Position numbers and translations under genes: made by a program
Source of the DNA: an uncultured Bacteroidales bacterium
Lineage (GTDB): Bacteria; Bacteroidota; Bacteroidia; Bacteroidales; F082
Assembly (NCBI GenBank): GCA_900315175.1
Contig: OMYA01000010.1
Location: 1-64,000, forward strand
Reading direction: 5' to 3'
Length of the DNA stretch: 64,000 nucleotides
Shown: positions 36,901 to 43,771 of the stretch, piece after piece
Layout: every line of letters begins with the position of its first letter
How positions within the stretch are numbered: the stretch's first letter is position 1
Notes under the pieces: model-generated
What the model saw: only the letters and a program-made list of their open reading frames with translations
What the model was told of the DNA's origin: nothing
The model's database searches: none

Positions 36901-38523
36901 ACATACGACTACATGGCTATGACAGGTAATGTTACTATCTACAACGATGGTACAACAGCTCCTGCAACAGCAGTTGGTACAGCTGACGTCACATTGACAG
37001 GTTCAGAAGAATTTGTTGAGGTTGAGTTTGCGACACCAGTGACAATTGATCCTTCAAAGAATCTCTGGATTATTTACTACAATGGCAGCGGTGCTTCATA
37101 TCCAGCTGCAGTCTGCGCCGACACAGGTGATCCTAACGGTCGTTGGGTGTCAATGGATGGTATAGATTGGATGGACCTTGCAACAGCAGGTTTGTACAAC
37201 ACATTCATGGTTCGCGCTTACGTTGCAACAGCCAATAAGGGTGAAGTTGTTGAGATTTCAGCTCCTCAGGGTAATGGTAGCAACGGTACATTAGCTAAGG
37301 CAGGTGTTGCTAAGGCTAACAGAGGCAACCGCGCTGCATGGGATCTCGTAACATCATTTACAGGTTCAAGTGCAGGTCAGCAGGCTGTTGCAACAGATGG
37401 CAACTACATCTACACAGCAAGCTGGCAGTCAGCACCATCTGGTGGTTACACATTCTACCAGTACAATTTGGATGGTACATTTGTTGAAGGCTTCGACATT
37501 GCAGGTGCAACAGGTATCCGTGACCTCACAACAGACGGTCAGTACTTCTATGGTTCATCAGGCGGAGCACAGATCTTCTGCATGGACTTCACAACACGTA
37601 CATTGGTCAGCACAATCAACTGTTCAGGTTTGACATCACGTCACTTGACATACGATCCAGTACGCGATGGTTTCTGGGCAGGTAACTGGACAACATTGGC
37701 TCTGTACAGCCGTACAGGTGCTTTGATCCAGAACGGTCCAGCTCCAACAAGTGCATACGGTTCATCATACTATGTGGATGCTGACGGTGTTGAACACCTC
37801 TATCTGTTCTGCCAGATTTCTCCAGACGGATCAGGTGAGACAACAAATAGAGTTGAGGTGATTGACTACAACATCACAACCAACACATTGGTTTCAGATC
37901 CAGTACATGTCTGCAATGACATGCCTGGTTATGACGCAGAGGATGGTATTGCTGGAGGTTGCTTCATCGGTACATACAACAACAAGACTTGCTTCTTCGC
38001 TAATGTTCAGCTGTCACCTAATATTGTAGCTATCTATGATCTCGAAGCAGGTCCAGTTCCTCCAACACCTCCAACAGAGGGTATCCTTGGTGTCATTCTC
38101 TATCGTAACGATGAGTTTGTCGGCATATTCGATGCTAACACAACAACATTCGTAGATGAAGGATTAGAGTCAGGTCACTATAACTACACCATCAGAGTTA
38201 TCTACGGCGGTGAATATGACGTTACATACTATGCAATGTCATGCGGTGACGAGGCTGAAGCTATTATTAACATTGGTGTTACAGAGAACGATGAGGTTAT
38301 CAACTCAATCTATCCTAACCCAACAAGCGGTGATCTCTACATCAATGCTACAGCAATGAAGCACGTGACAGTGTTCAACGCTATGGGTCAGATGGTTCTT
38401 GATCAAGAAGTCAGCGGCGACAGCATGGTCCTCAACATGGGTCAGCTCGAGTCAGGTGTCTACATGGTCAAGGTTACAACCGAGACAGGCAGCAACGTTA
38501 AGAGAATCAACGTTGTCAAATAA
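30925..38523 (+). CDS. Giant T9SS-secreted adhesin with gingipain/HagA-type domains (second)
   Basis: 2532 residues, paralogue of the preceding protein. Signal peptide (about 1-21). N-terminal QVYLAEEIG module at 21-200. A beta-sandwich (YYDNGEYSGSMGAGGTLYWG ... RAWAE) at about 405-552. Fibronectin III-like region at 648-735 and carboxypeptidase-regulatory-like fold at 830-915. A choice-of-anchor domain at 935-1080. DUF2436 at 1088-1232. Two cleaved-adhesin domains at 1352-1532 and 1672-1852. A second sandwich at 1952-2102. A propeller-like stretch at 2138-2377. T9SS type A signal at 2460-2532 (SIYPNPTSGDLYIN ... VKRINVVK). No protease domain is visible. Threonine codons are nearly all ACA except in the N-terminal module and the 405-552 insert. 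It probably mediates attachment, or haem or host-protein binding, by analogy with HagA. Confidence 0.88.
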   Translation: MKKVFLLLTMFLFAFVGTMRADVVEIGDGTGTTYYFPIDNYFNYSCTEQVYLAEEIGVAGTINSISFYYNYGTAYTAPNVTMYMKHVSRTGFTSTTDCEPLEAGDVVWTGAIAPTEAGWYTFTLDTPFEYNGTDNLLVAFFDGTSGYPGTSYTWRQTATSTTMGLRYYSDSYAPDPYNLASYTGSKQVYSYRSNVQLNITTGGGGTSTFATVPDVLDLGYRPNGAWMAPYVFNMKSNVGAVTVNALDFSGNYFTYNAELPATVSGNKPLKVAVSTGTADEGEVNSTITVLYSGNNRDAEQLNIKATAYNPVDGDVYENAVNVTSFPYAGNAPAGIYKNYELPEATEGADAVYKLTFANDVMLTAGTTGADGVAALYTEDFAGEGGPMADNNYVYNGPEVAPAPVAKWFYYDNGEYSGSMGAGGTLYWGIKVLASELPAAENCAITKVQIYDASYTGGTSYVLIYEGGELVYSQPFSFMGSEDWLVIDLDTPVLIDNTKDLIIGAYNSGITYPAAGCSYQGTNTDLISFDGTSWTPLSNYGYYYTWMIRAWAETPDRAGAMEITHFDGETSTGSLDQVVASTPVVTRPVGGNSNSLANKTNHNNRYDPIYQIADMYVPAGTYYLAVASTDAEFPVSIATAEVPAPEQAFVLAPMDGETNVEYPYIAEWILGDYTEEMQVLFGTQYPPQTALIDWTTELVAGVVLPELEPNQSYFMQVNERNAAGTTMGEIIAFTTPINAVDEVVVTNPELYPGDAAMLTWTAPERSFKGYNIYQDGVKINESLVTTTEYAVEDLPYNMDGYLFQVSAVYDAGESLLSAPDTAYMTGFGSVNGYVYDTDTLHPIANATMVVVGIDEYGAIQQYEFLTDETGFYEGEVLAGLYAVGILTEGYETAATVIYVAYDQLTEVEDIITHEFYYPLGQITATEEESDVLVEWSWDPAAMIVDFETGDFSQAEFTLPAQYPWAITTTNPYEGTYCMKSTCEGVASGVSSIEATVDVPFEEAKMGFYVRVSSETSYDKFHFYIDGVEKGSALSGELPYAYKEFSVTGGTHTYKWEYAKDGSLNANDDCIYVDNITMFRKVEPTPPPAPGDVTVILTAPDVWGDGSGYQMLLDETHSLYGTIIPETGALSMNCSGNEGIYDQFSHKIPTNADGNCATQNMVNNASVTITIPSGIYDWCITNPTPGDRIWIAASNGNVGGRQDDYVFEAGNTYEFVLSTYGNNDGVDVTITGGAKNTANASESDNAYANIDCKVADPAMLANRVEAPIKKIDMRSELNSRSIDLNGGNREFVSYNLYRRNNIDEESVENPTLLAQGIAGDVYEYLDTEWPALPYGEWQWGIAATYDGYAPVPNRETATFGFEGGSLDGWTCIKVNADGGEWLNSDDNPGGYDYTDAAHTGTGFAVCYSFIDYDGAYDTDAYLVSPQKYSIDANSSIAFWADNGNDQYPENFSVCVSTAANPTAADFTQIWSGGAKGTGSNGATVRRAENRYQNWRSHEISLADYAGQEIWIAFHDVNYDAYEIWIDDVTITHAGSAPVPPTPGPTGDGISEILWSNVIDKDMIATLTVNVALNNGQSPAGAVIELEAADREYVFTIDETGTITEEIRKGEYLVEIELDGYTDIIDLLVADEDEISLTYVLQEVITPVDGLYVSPTGWAMWEGGSVGPTPGPTGDDSFEESFEGGLNGWNVLTVNTDGGEWLHSSQNLGGHDYTGLAHTGTGFAMCYSFVDYVGAFNTDSYMYTPQKYDIVNGSTLTFFADNANDTYPENFSVVIATVDNPTAADFTQIWNGGAKGTGSDGAIVRHNDTRYENWRQHTIDLSAYAGQSVYIGFHDVNYDMYEIWIDDVTLSTGAKGDRAPLSYKLMLDGEYVGETYYPFAQLPVEGMTEGSQHVAAVAPLYASGMGEWSEYTFTYNPCDNFDGTTSFNTSVNNADVTLTWTLPDGPTPPTPGEGQWYYYDNGTNEDAIGTGGGNFYWGVMFPAGSYEGNAVTKVSTYDYMAMTGNVTIYNDGTTAPATAVGTADVTLTGSEEFVEVEFATPVTIDPSKNLWIIYYNGSGASYPAAVCADTGDPNGRWVSMDGIDWMDLATAGLYNTFMVRAYVATANKGEVVEISAPQGNGSNGTLAKAGVAKANRGNRAAWDLVTSFTGSSAGQQAVATDGNYIYTASWQSAPSGGYTFYQYNLDGTFVEGFDIAGATGIRDLTTDGQYFYGSSGGAQIFCMDFTTRTLVSTINCSGLTSRHLTYDPVRDGFWAGNWTTLALYSRTGALIQNGPAPTSAYGSSYYVDADGVEHLYLFCQISPDGSGETTNRVEVIDYNITTNTLVSDPVHVCNDMPGYDAEDGIAGGCFIGTYNNKTCFFANVQLSPNIVAIYDLEAGPVPPTPPTEGILGVILYRNDEFVGIFDANTTTFVDEGLESGHYNYTIRVIYGGEYDVTYYAMSCGDEAEAIINIGVTENDEVINSIYPNPTSGDLYINATAMKHVTVFNAMGQMVLDQEVSGDSMVLNMGQLESGVYMVKVTTETGSNVKRINVVK

Positions 38524-38550
38524 GACTTTAGTCGTTAGACTTTAGACATT

Positions 38551-38583
38551 AGTAGAGACGTCGTATGGCGTCTCTACTTTTTT
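38551..38583 (+). terminator. Terminator of the second giant adhesin gene
   Basis: AGTAGAGACG (38551-38560) pairs exactly with CGTCTCTACT (38569-38578), followed by six T. Confidence 0.85.
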
Positions 38584-38753
38584 ATTGATAATCAATAATA
38601 TACGAATATTTGGGTTTTCTACAATATAAATAGTTGAGAATCAATGGATTGAGATGAATTGTTAAAATTTTTTAACATTTCAGGAGGGGTGAAATTCTGA
38701 TAAAATCTTGTGTAATATATTGATAATTAATATTTTAGGTGGTATATTGAAAG

Positions 38754-38783
38754 ATTAGTCGTTTTTCGTACGACTAATTTTTT
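38754..38783 (+). terminator. Terminator-like hairpin just upstream of the ssb promoter
   Basis: ATTAGTCGT (38754-38762) pairs with ACGACTAAT (38770-38778), followed by a T-run. It either ends transcripts entering from upstream or overlaps the -33 region of ssb. Confidence 0.7.
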
Positions 38784-38792
38784 TGTTGGTTG

Positions 38793-38800
38793 TAAATTTG
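38793..38800 (+). promoter_or_regulatory. -7 box (TAAATTTG) for ssb
   Basis: TAnnTTTG element 40 bp ahead of the ssb ATG. Confidence 0.6.
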
Positions 38801-38840
38801 CGATACAAATTAATCATTAATAACTAAACAAGGTTTTATT

Positions 38841-39206
38841 ATGGGAACATTAAGAAATTCGGTTCATTTGATTGGACGTCCGGGTGCGGATCCGGAGATT
38901 AAGAAATTTGGTGAGAGGAAGTCGGCAAGATTTACGTTAGCGACTAACGAGAAGCATTACAATGACAAGAACGAGCTTGTTACGGAGACTGAGTGGCACA
39001 ACATTGTGGCGTGGGGCAGGACGGCTGAGACGGTGGAGAAAATTGTCAAGAAGGGCCGTTTAATGGCATTAGAGGGCAAATTGCAGACGAGGCAGTATGA
39101 GGACAGGGACAAGAACAAACGTTATTTCACGGAGGTTTTAATGGACGAATTCATGCTTATCGACAGGATGAGCAATGAAGAGGAGCAGAAGAACGAAGCG
39201 GAATAG
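38841..39206 (+). CDS. ssb: Single-stranded DNA-binding protein (SSB)
   Basis: 121 residues. OB-fold with RNSVHLIGRPGADPEIKKFG, ARFTLATNEK, TEWHNIVAWGRTAE and GRLMALEGKLQTRQYED, typical of bacterial SSB. The acidic tail is short (EEEQKNEAE) and lacks the usual DDDIPF end that recruits partner proteins. It may therefore be a short housekeeping variant or an accessory SSB; some Bacteroidetes have several. It stands alone with its own promoter. Confidence 0.93.
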   Translation: MGTLRNSVHLIGRPGADPEIKKFGERKSARFTLATNEKHYNDKNELVTETEWHNIVAWGRTAETVEKIVKKGRLMALEGKLQTRQYEDRDKNKRYFTEVLMDEFMLIDRMSNEEEQKNEAE

Positions 39207-39375
39207 TATTCATGGGAGGGGCCTGCCGCTATGGGACGCCCGTTCCATTTAATTTGGATATATTTTGTTTTACGATGCTCATAAATTTTGATTCATCCAC
39301 GGTTATGGTTATAATCTCGTACAGGTCGGAGGGGTCCCTTCATGAATAAATATTCGGCGGTGTTTAAAAAAAGAC

Positions 39376-39383
39376 TATCTTTG
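39376..39383 (+). promoter_or_regulatory. -7 box (TATCTTTG) for the hydroxyacid dehydrogenase gene
   Basis: TAnnTTTG element 25 bp ahead of ATG 39409. It excludes the in-frame TTG at 39388. Confidence 0.6.
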
Positions 39384-39408
39384 TTGTTTGAAACAAACAC
39401 TGAAAACG

Positions 39409-40320
39409 ATGAAGATAGTCTTTTTGGAGCCGTTAGGACTGACGGTTGAAGCCATTGATAAGGCTTGTGAGAATTTGAAGAAACAGGGGCATGAGGTTGT
39501 GATATATCCAGACCGCAGGCCAGAAATGAACATTGAGCGTGCTGCGGGGGCGGATGTTGTGGTGGAGAGCAACATGCCGTTGCGCAAGGACTTTTTGGAT
39601 GCGTGTCCGAACCTTAAGATGCTCTCGATAGCGTTTACCGGTCTCGACCATATCGATATGGACGAGTGCAAGCGTAGAGGCATCACTGTGATGAATGCTG
39701 CAGGCTATTCTACCGAGGCTGTGGCGGAAGAGACGATTTGCATGATGATAGGACTGTATCGTCATGTTATTGAAAATGACAGGATCACACGCAGTTGCAA
39801 GGGGCCATCGATGGCGCCTGGAAGAGAGATTGCGGGGAAGACCGTAGGCATTATTGGAATGGGTGCCATCGGACAGAGGACTGCTGCACTGGCACAAGCA
39901 TTCGGGTGCAAGGTGATAGCATGGAACCGCACACCGAAACAAGTACAGGGTGTGACGTTTGTTGACAAGGAGACCCTGCTGAAAGAATCAGACATCGTTG
40001 CATTGCATATCGCATTGAACAACGAGACTCGTAACTTCTTGACTGCTCAAGATTTCAAGATGATGAAGTCTTCGGCTATTATTGTCAATGCTGCAAGGGG
40101 TCCGGTGGTGAACACCAACGACCTTGCCGAGGCGTTGAAAAACGGCATTATCGCCGGCGCCGCATTGGATGTTTATGACGGTGAGCCGCCACTGAGCAAC
40201 GATAACCCGATTTTGACGGCACCGAACACCTTATTATTACCTCATATTGGATTTTCAACCGAGGAAGCGTTTAAAGAACGATTAAAAATAGTGGTTAAAA
40301 ACGTAGAAAGATTTATATGA
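39409..40320 (+). CDS. D-isomer-specific 2-hydroxyacid dehydrogenase family protein
   Basis: 303 residues from ATG 39409. NAD-binding Rossmann motif GKTVGIIGMGAIGQRTAALA (about residues 142-161). The catalytic arginine lies in VNAARGPVVNTNDLA, the glutamate in ALDVYDGEPPL and the histidine in LLPHIGFSTEEA. It oxidises or reduces a 2-hydroxy/2-oxo acid pair with NAD(H) in the cytoplasm (lactate-, glycerate- or phosphoglycerate-like). Substrate cannot be told. It is monocistronic; the stable hairpin at 40357-40385 follows. Confidence 0.9.
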   Translation: MKIVFLEPLGLTVEAIDKACENLKKQGHEVVIYPDRRPEMNIERAAGADVVVESNMPLRKDFLDACPNLKMLSIAFTGLDHIDMDECKRRGITVMNAAGYSTEAVAEETICMMIGLYRHVIENDRITRSCKGPSMAPGREIAGKTVGIIGMGAIGQRTAALAQAFGCKVIAWNRTPKQVQGVTFVDKETLLKESDIVALHIALNNETRNFLTAQDFKMMKSSAIIVNAARGPVVNTNDLAEALKNGIIAGAALDVYDGEPPLSNDNPILTAPNTLLLPHIGFSTEEAFKERLKIVVKNVERFI

Positions 40321-40356
40321 GACAGGGGTTAAAAATAAAAATATAAATGTTGGGAG

Positions 40357-40385
40357 GTTGAGGCGGCGCTACGCGCCGCCTCAAC
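40357..40385. terminator. GC-rich 13-bp perfect hairpin between convergent genes
   Basis: GTTGAGGCGGCGC (40357-40369) and GCGCCGCCTCAAC (40373-40385) with a 3-nt loop. It lies between the hydroxyacid dehydrogenase and dnaG ends. No T-run, so it may act on both strands or only protect mRNA ends. Confidence 0.65.
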
Positions 40386-40410
40386 TAATCCAGTCTTTCT
40401 CATTAAAACC

Positions 40411-40445
40411 TTGTCATTCCGAGCACGAAGTGCGAGGAATCTCGT
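40411..40445. repeat. Dispersed REP-like repeat, type B
   Basis: Copy TTGTCATTCCGAGCACGAAG followed by TGCGAGGAATCTCG, immediately before the dnaG stop codon. Confidence 0.8.
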
Positions 40446-40448
40446 AAA

Positions 40449-42413
40449 CTATTTTGTGATGACAATTCCGAGATCGCGGTTAATCTTTAGGCGGATGTCG
40501 TCGAGTTTTTTCTTCTTTTGAAGGAGGATTAGCTGGTCGTCGGGGTCGGTGCAGGATTGGAGTTCCTTGACGACGGCTGTACGGCGGTCTTCGATGACCA
40601 TATCTTTGAAGCGTAGGATGGAAGAGAGGACGGTCTTTTTTAGGACGTCGTCTTCGGTTTTGACAACTATACGATGACGTTGCCAGTCATCGAGTTTATA
40701 TTGTGTGCTCAGGAGGTCTGCAGCGAGCACTGCCACATCTTGATCTTCGCTTGAAGTGAAGTCGTGCGCTGTCGGGAGAATGCCGGTGTCGAGACCGCGG
40801 TCGAAGGCGTCGAAAATCTTTTTGTGAGTCTCGTCTCTGAACAATAAACCGTCATTTTTAAGGTCATCGACGATAGCCGAGGCTATGGTGGTGATATATG
40901 TGTTGATGACTTTACCGTCTTCGTCTTTTTCTTCAAGTTCAATGTTTTCGCTGCCATGAGAGAGAAGCAGTTTCACAAGCTCCTGCTCCTGGAAGAAGCC
41001 TATAGGAGTGGACGGTTCCGGCTCAACCTGTTGCTGAGGCTGGTAGGTCTGGTATTCCTGATAGGTCAGCTGGGAGTCTTGTTTTGGGTCGAGACCCAGT
41101 TGCTTGCGTAATTTGGCACGAAGAATCTTGTTGACCTCGTTGGTGAGCGTCTGCTCAGGCATCTCAAGGGTGCGGCTGCATTCCTTAATATATGTGGCAC
41201 GATAAATCGGGTCAGGGATGACGGCTATGGTCTCGACGATGTCTTTAATGACAGAAGCGCGTTTGATAGGGTCGTTCTGGGCGTCCTTTAAAAGGAGATT
41301 TGTCTTGAACCCGATGAAGTCTTTTGCATTATCGGCCAAGTATTTAGTGACAACCTCGATTGGGTTGTTTTGCACGAAGCTGTCGGGGTCGTCTTCAGGA
41401 GGCAGCACCACGATGCGGACGTTCATGCCTTCTTCGAGAATCATATTGGTGCCTCGGAGTGCGGCGTGGATGCCGGCAGCGTCGCCGTCGTAGAGCATGG
41501 TGATGTTCTTAGTGTAACGGCTTATCATGCGGATCTGCTCGGTCGTCAGGGAGGTGCCGGAGCTCGCAACCACGTTTTCGATGCCAGCCTGATGCATTGA
41601 AAGCACGTCGGCATAGCCTTCGACGAGGATGCAGTTGTCTAATCTTGAGATCTCATTTCTGGCAAAGAAGATGCCGTAGAGCGTCTGACTTTTATTGTAA
41701 ATCTCCGATTCAGGTGAGTTGACGTATTTTGCCTTTGTTTTCTCTTTCGTTAAGATACGTCCGCCGAAGCCGATGACTTTTCCAGTGAGGTTGTGTATCG
41801 GGAAGATGACACGGCCTTGATAGCGGTCGTAGGTGCGGTTTTCGTAGCTTCCAGTGAGACCGACTTTTATCAGAAGGTCTTTGTCATAGCCATGCTGCAT
41901 CGCGTATTCCGTGAATGCTGAGCCGCTGTTGGGGCAATATCCAAGCTGGAAACGGTTGATGATGGCATCGCGGAATCCGCGTTCGTGGAAATAGGCGAGT
42001 CCGACCGACTGTCCTTCGTCGGACGTCATCATGATGTTGGAGAAGTATTCTTGCGCGAAGCTGTTGATGTTGAACATACGCTCGCGTTCGTTCTGAGCCG
42101 CCAGTTCTTCAGGAGACTGTTCGCGTTCTTCGATCTTGATGCCGTATTTCTTGGCGAGAAAACGAAGGGCTTCAGGATAGGAATAATGCTCATGTTCCAT
42201 GATGAAGCGCACTGCGTCGCCTGCCTTGCCGCAGCCGAAGCATTTGAAGATATTTCGGGCAGGGTTGACGCTAAATGAAGGAGTTTTTTCTTTGTGAAAA
42301 GGACACACTCCCCATAGATTCGAGCCGCGTTTGCGGAGCGTCACGAACTCACCCACCACGTCTTCGATACGTGCTGTCTCGATGATCTGATTTATGGTTT
42401 CACGTGGTATCAT
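40449..42413 (-). CDS. dnaG: DNA primase DnaG
   Basis: 654 residues from ATG 42413. It makes RNA primers for replication. N-terminal CHC2 zinc finger CPFHKEKTPSF ... FKCFGCG (about residues 38-62), catalytic TOPRIM domain with ILVEGYADVLSMHQAGI and MLYDGDAAGIHAAL, and a C-terminal helicase-interaction region. The ATG overlaps the stop codon of the upstream transporter gene (ATGA), so translation is coupled. It is the last gene of the rluB unit, an unusual place for dnaG, which is often found with rpoD. A TTG nine bases upstream is less likely. Confidence 0.96.
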   Translation of the reverse strand: MIPRETINQIIETARIEDVVGEFVTLRKRGSNLWGVCPFHKEKTPSFSVNPARNIFKCFGCGKAGDAVRFIMEHEHYSYPEALRFLAKKYGIKIEEREQSPEELAAQNERERMFNINSFAQEYFSNIMMTSDEGQSVGLAYFHERGFRDAIINRFQLGYCPNSGSAFTEYAMQHGYDKDLLIKVGLTGSYENRTYDRYQGRVIFPIHNLTGKVIGFGGRILTKEKTKAKYVNSPESEIYNKSQTLYGIFFARNEISRLDNCILVEGYADVLSMHQAGIENVVASSGTSLTTEQIRMISRYTKNITMLYDGDAAGIHAALRGTNMILEEGMNVRIVVLPPEDDPDSFVQNNPIEVVTKYLADNAKDFIGFKTNLLLKDAQNDPIKRASVIKDIVETIAVIPDPIYRATYIKECSRTLEMPEQTLTNEVNKILRAKLRKQLGLDPKQDSQLTYQEYQTYQPQQQVEPEPSTPIGFFQEQELVKLLLSHGSENIELEEKDEDGKVINTYITTIASAIVDDLKNDGLLFRDETHKKIFDAFDRGLDTGILPTAHDFTSSEDQDVAVLAADLLSTQYKLDDWQRHRIVVKTEDDVLKKTVLSSILRFKDMVIEDRRTAVVKELQSCTDPDDQLILLQKKKKLDDIRLKINRDLGIVITK

Positions 42414-43771
42414 ATTGCCCAAATTAGGAGTCCGCTGATGATGATTATTCCGGAAACGACAAGGTCGATGAGGCAGAAGCCCATGATATCCTTAGCGTTA
42501 AGCTTCGCTATCGCGAGAGCTGGCAGTGCCCAGAAGGGCTGGATGAGGTTAGTCCAAGCATCGCCCCAGGCTATCGCCATTCCTGTGAGGCCATGGTCGA
42601 CGTTCAGTGCCTCGCCGGCAGCGAACATGATAGGAGCTTGGATAGCCCAGTGACCGCCGCCTGATGGCACGAACATATTCAGAATAGCCGCACAAAGGAA
42701 GGTGTATATCGGATAAGTCGTTGACGTTGAGATATTTACAAATGCTTCGCTAACCACAGTGCCGAGGCATATCCCTGACTCACCCACGCCTGTGATGATG
42801 CCCATGATACCTGCGTAAAATGGGAACTGAAGCAATATTCCTGCTGCGCCGCCGACAGATTTCGCGAAAGCGCGGACGTAGGCGATAGGCGTTTTATGAA
42901 GCACTATGCCGAGGAAGAGGAACAGCAGAATCACCGAGCCGAGGTCGAAGGCTTTGTGCTTGAAAAACAGGCTGATTATCAGGAAAGACAGGCCTAATAA
43001 AGCTAATAAGGCGGATAAAAGGCGGCTGTTTTCCAGTTTCATGGCTGGTGTTTTTTGAGATGCATTTTCATGCGTCTCTACAGTGTCTTCTTGCAACAAG
43101 GCAGGGTCGATGGCGACGATGCCAGTCTTCGGGTGCATCAATGAATTGATGACGACGAGGGCGAGGGTGACGATGACCACCATGATGATGTTGTGCCAGT
43201 CGAGGATGGTGTTTCCGATAGGAATCACTGAGGTTATAACGCCATTAGTATCTTTTACGAGTTCGTTGACATCGGATGCCATCTTGAGCGGGATGGAGCC
43301 CGAGATGCCGGCGTGCCACACCACAAAGCCGCTGTAGGCCGAGGCGATGAGCAGTCGGTAGTCGACGTTTTTGAGTTTCTTGGCGATCTCTTTGGCGAAG
43401 ATGGCGCCTACGATGAGTCCGAAACCCCAGTTGAGCCAGCATGCCATAGCAGAGATGCCTGTGACGAGAGCTATGGCGCCTGCCGGTGTTTTCGGCATTG
43501 ACGCGAGCTTGCTGATGCCTTTCTTGATGAGAGGAGCCGCTGCAAGAGTGGCACCGGTGACGAGCACAAGAGCCATCTGCATTGAGAATCCGAGGAGGTT
43601 CCACACTCCGCCGCCCCAGTTTGTCACCACTTCAACAATGCTTTGGTGGCATACCGGCATGGCGACTAAAACCGCCACAAACGTAAGGATAATTGCAAAA
43701 ATGAACGGCTCAGGCAGGTATTTCTGCATGAAACCGACACATCCATCAATTATTTTACGAAATATTTTCAT
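42410..43771 (-). CDS. Short-chain fatty acid transporter (AtoE family)
   Basis: 453 residues with 11-12 hydrophobic helices. Family features include the N-terminal MQKYLPEPFIFAIILTF, GFSMQMALVLVTG and the conserved NWGFGLIVGAIFAKEIA, plus PSGGGHWAIQAPIMFAAGE and IQPFWALPALAI near the C-terminus. AtoE-type proteins take up short-chain fatty acids such as acetoacetate and butyrate. In a fermenting Bacteroidales cell it may instead export or balance such acids. It overlaps both neighbours by 4 bp (ATGA), so it is translationally coupled within the rluB-dnaG unit. Confidence 0.9.
   Translation of the reverse strand: MKIFRKIIDGCVGFMQKYLPEPFIFAIILTFVAVLVAMPVCHQSIVEVVTNWGGGVWNLLGFSMQMALVLVTGATLAAAPLIKKGISKLASMPKTPAGAIALVTGISAMACWLNWGFGLIVGAIFAKEIAKKLKNVDYRLLIASAYSGFVVWHAGISGSIPLKMASDVNELVKDTNGVITSVIPIGNTILDWHNIIMVVIVTLALVVINSLMHPKTGIVAIDPALLQEDTVETHENASQKTPAMKLENSRLLSALLALLGLSFLIISLFFKHKAFDLGSVILLFLFLGIVLHKTPIAYVRAFAKSVGGAAGILLQFPFYAGIMGIITGVGESGICLGTVVSEAFVNISTSTTYPIYTFLCAAILNMFVPSGGGHWAIQAPIMFAAGEALNVDHGLTGMAIAWGDAWTNLIQPFWALPALAIAKLNAKDIMGFCLIDLVVSGIIIISGLLIWAI

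Larger units (their letters stand above)
38524..38840. other. 317-bp intergenic region before ssb
   Basis: No coding sequence is seen. It holds two hairpins (38551-38583, 38754-38783), a TTTAGAC-type short repeat right after the adhesin stop codon, and the ssb -7 box (38793-38800). The remainder is AT-rich without recognisable structure. Confidence 0.6.

Noticed and set aside
24600-38523. Gingipain-type cysteine protease within the giant genes
   Set aside because: Only adhesin-type modules were found. No caspase-like catalytic His/Cys region is seen in either protein.
39207-39408. Possible small RNA or regulatory gene between ssb and the dehydrogenase
   Set aside because: No stable hairpin with T-run and no extra promoter was seen apart from the -7 box at 39376.
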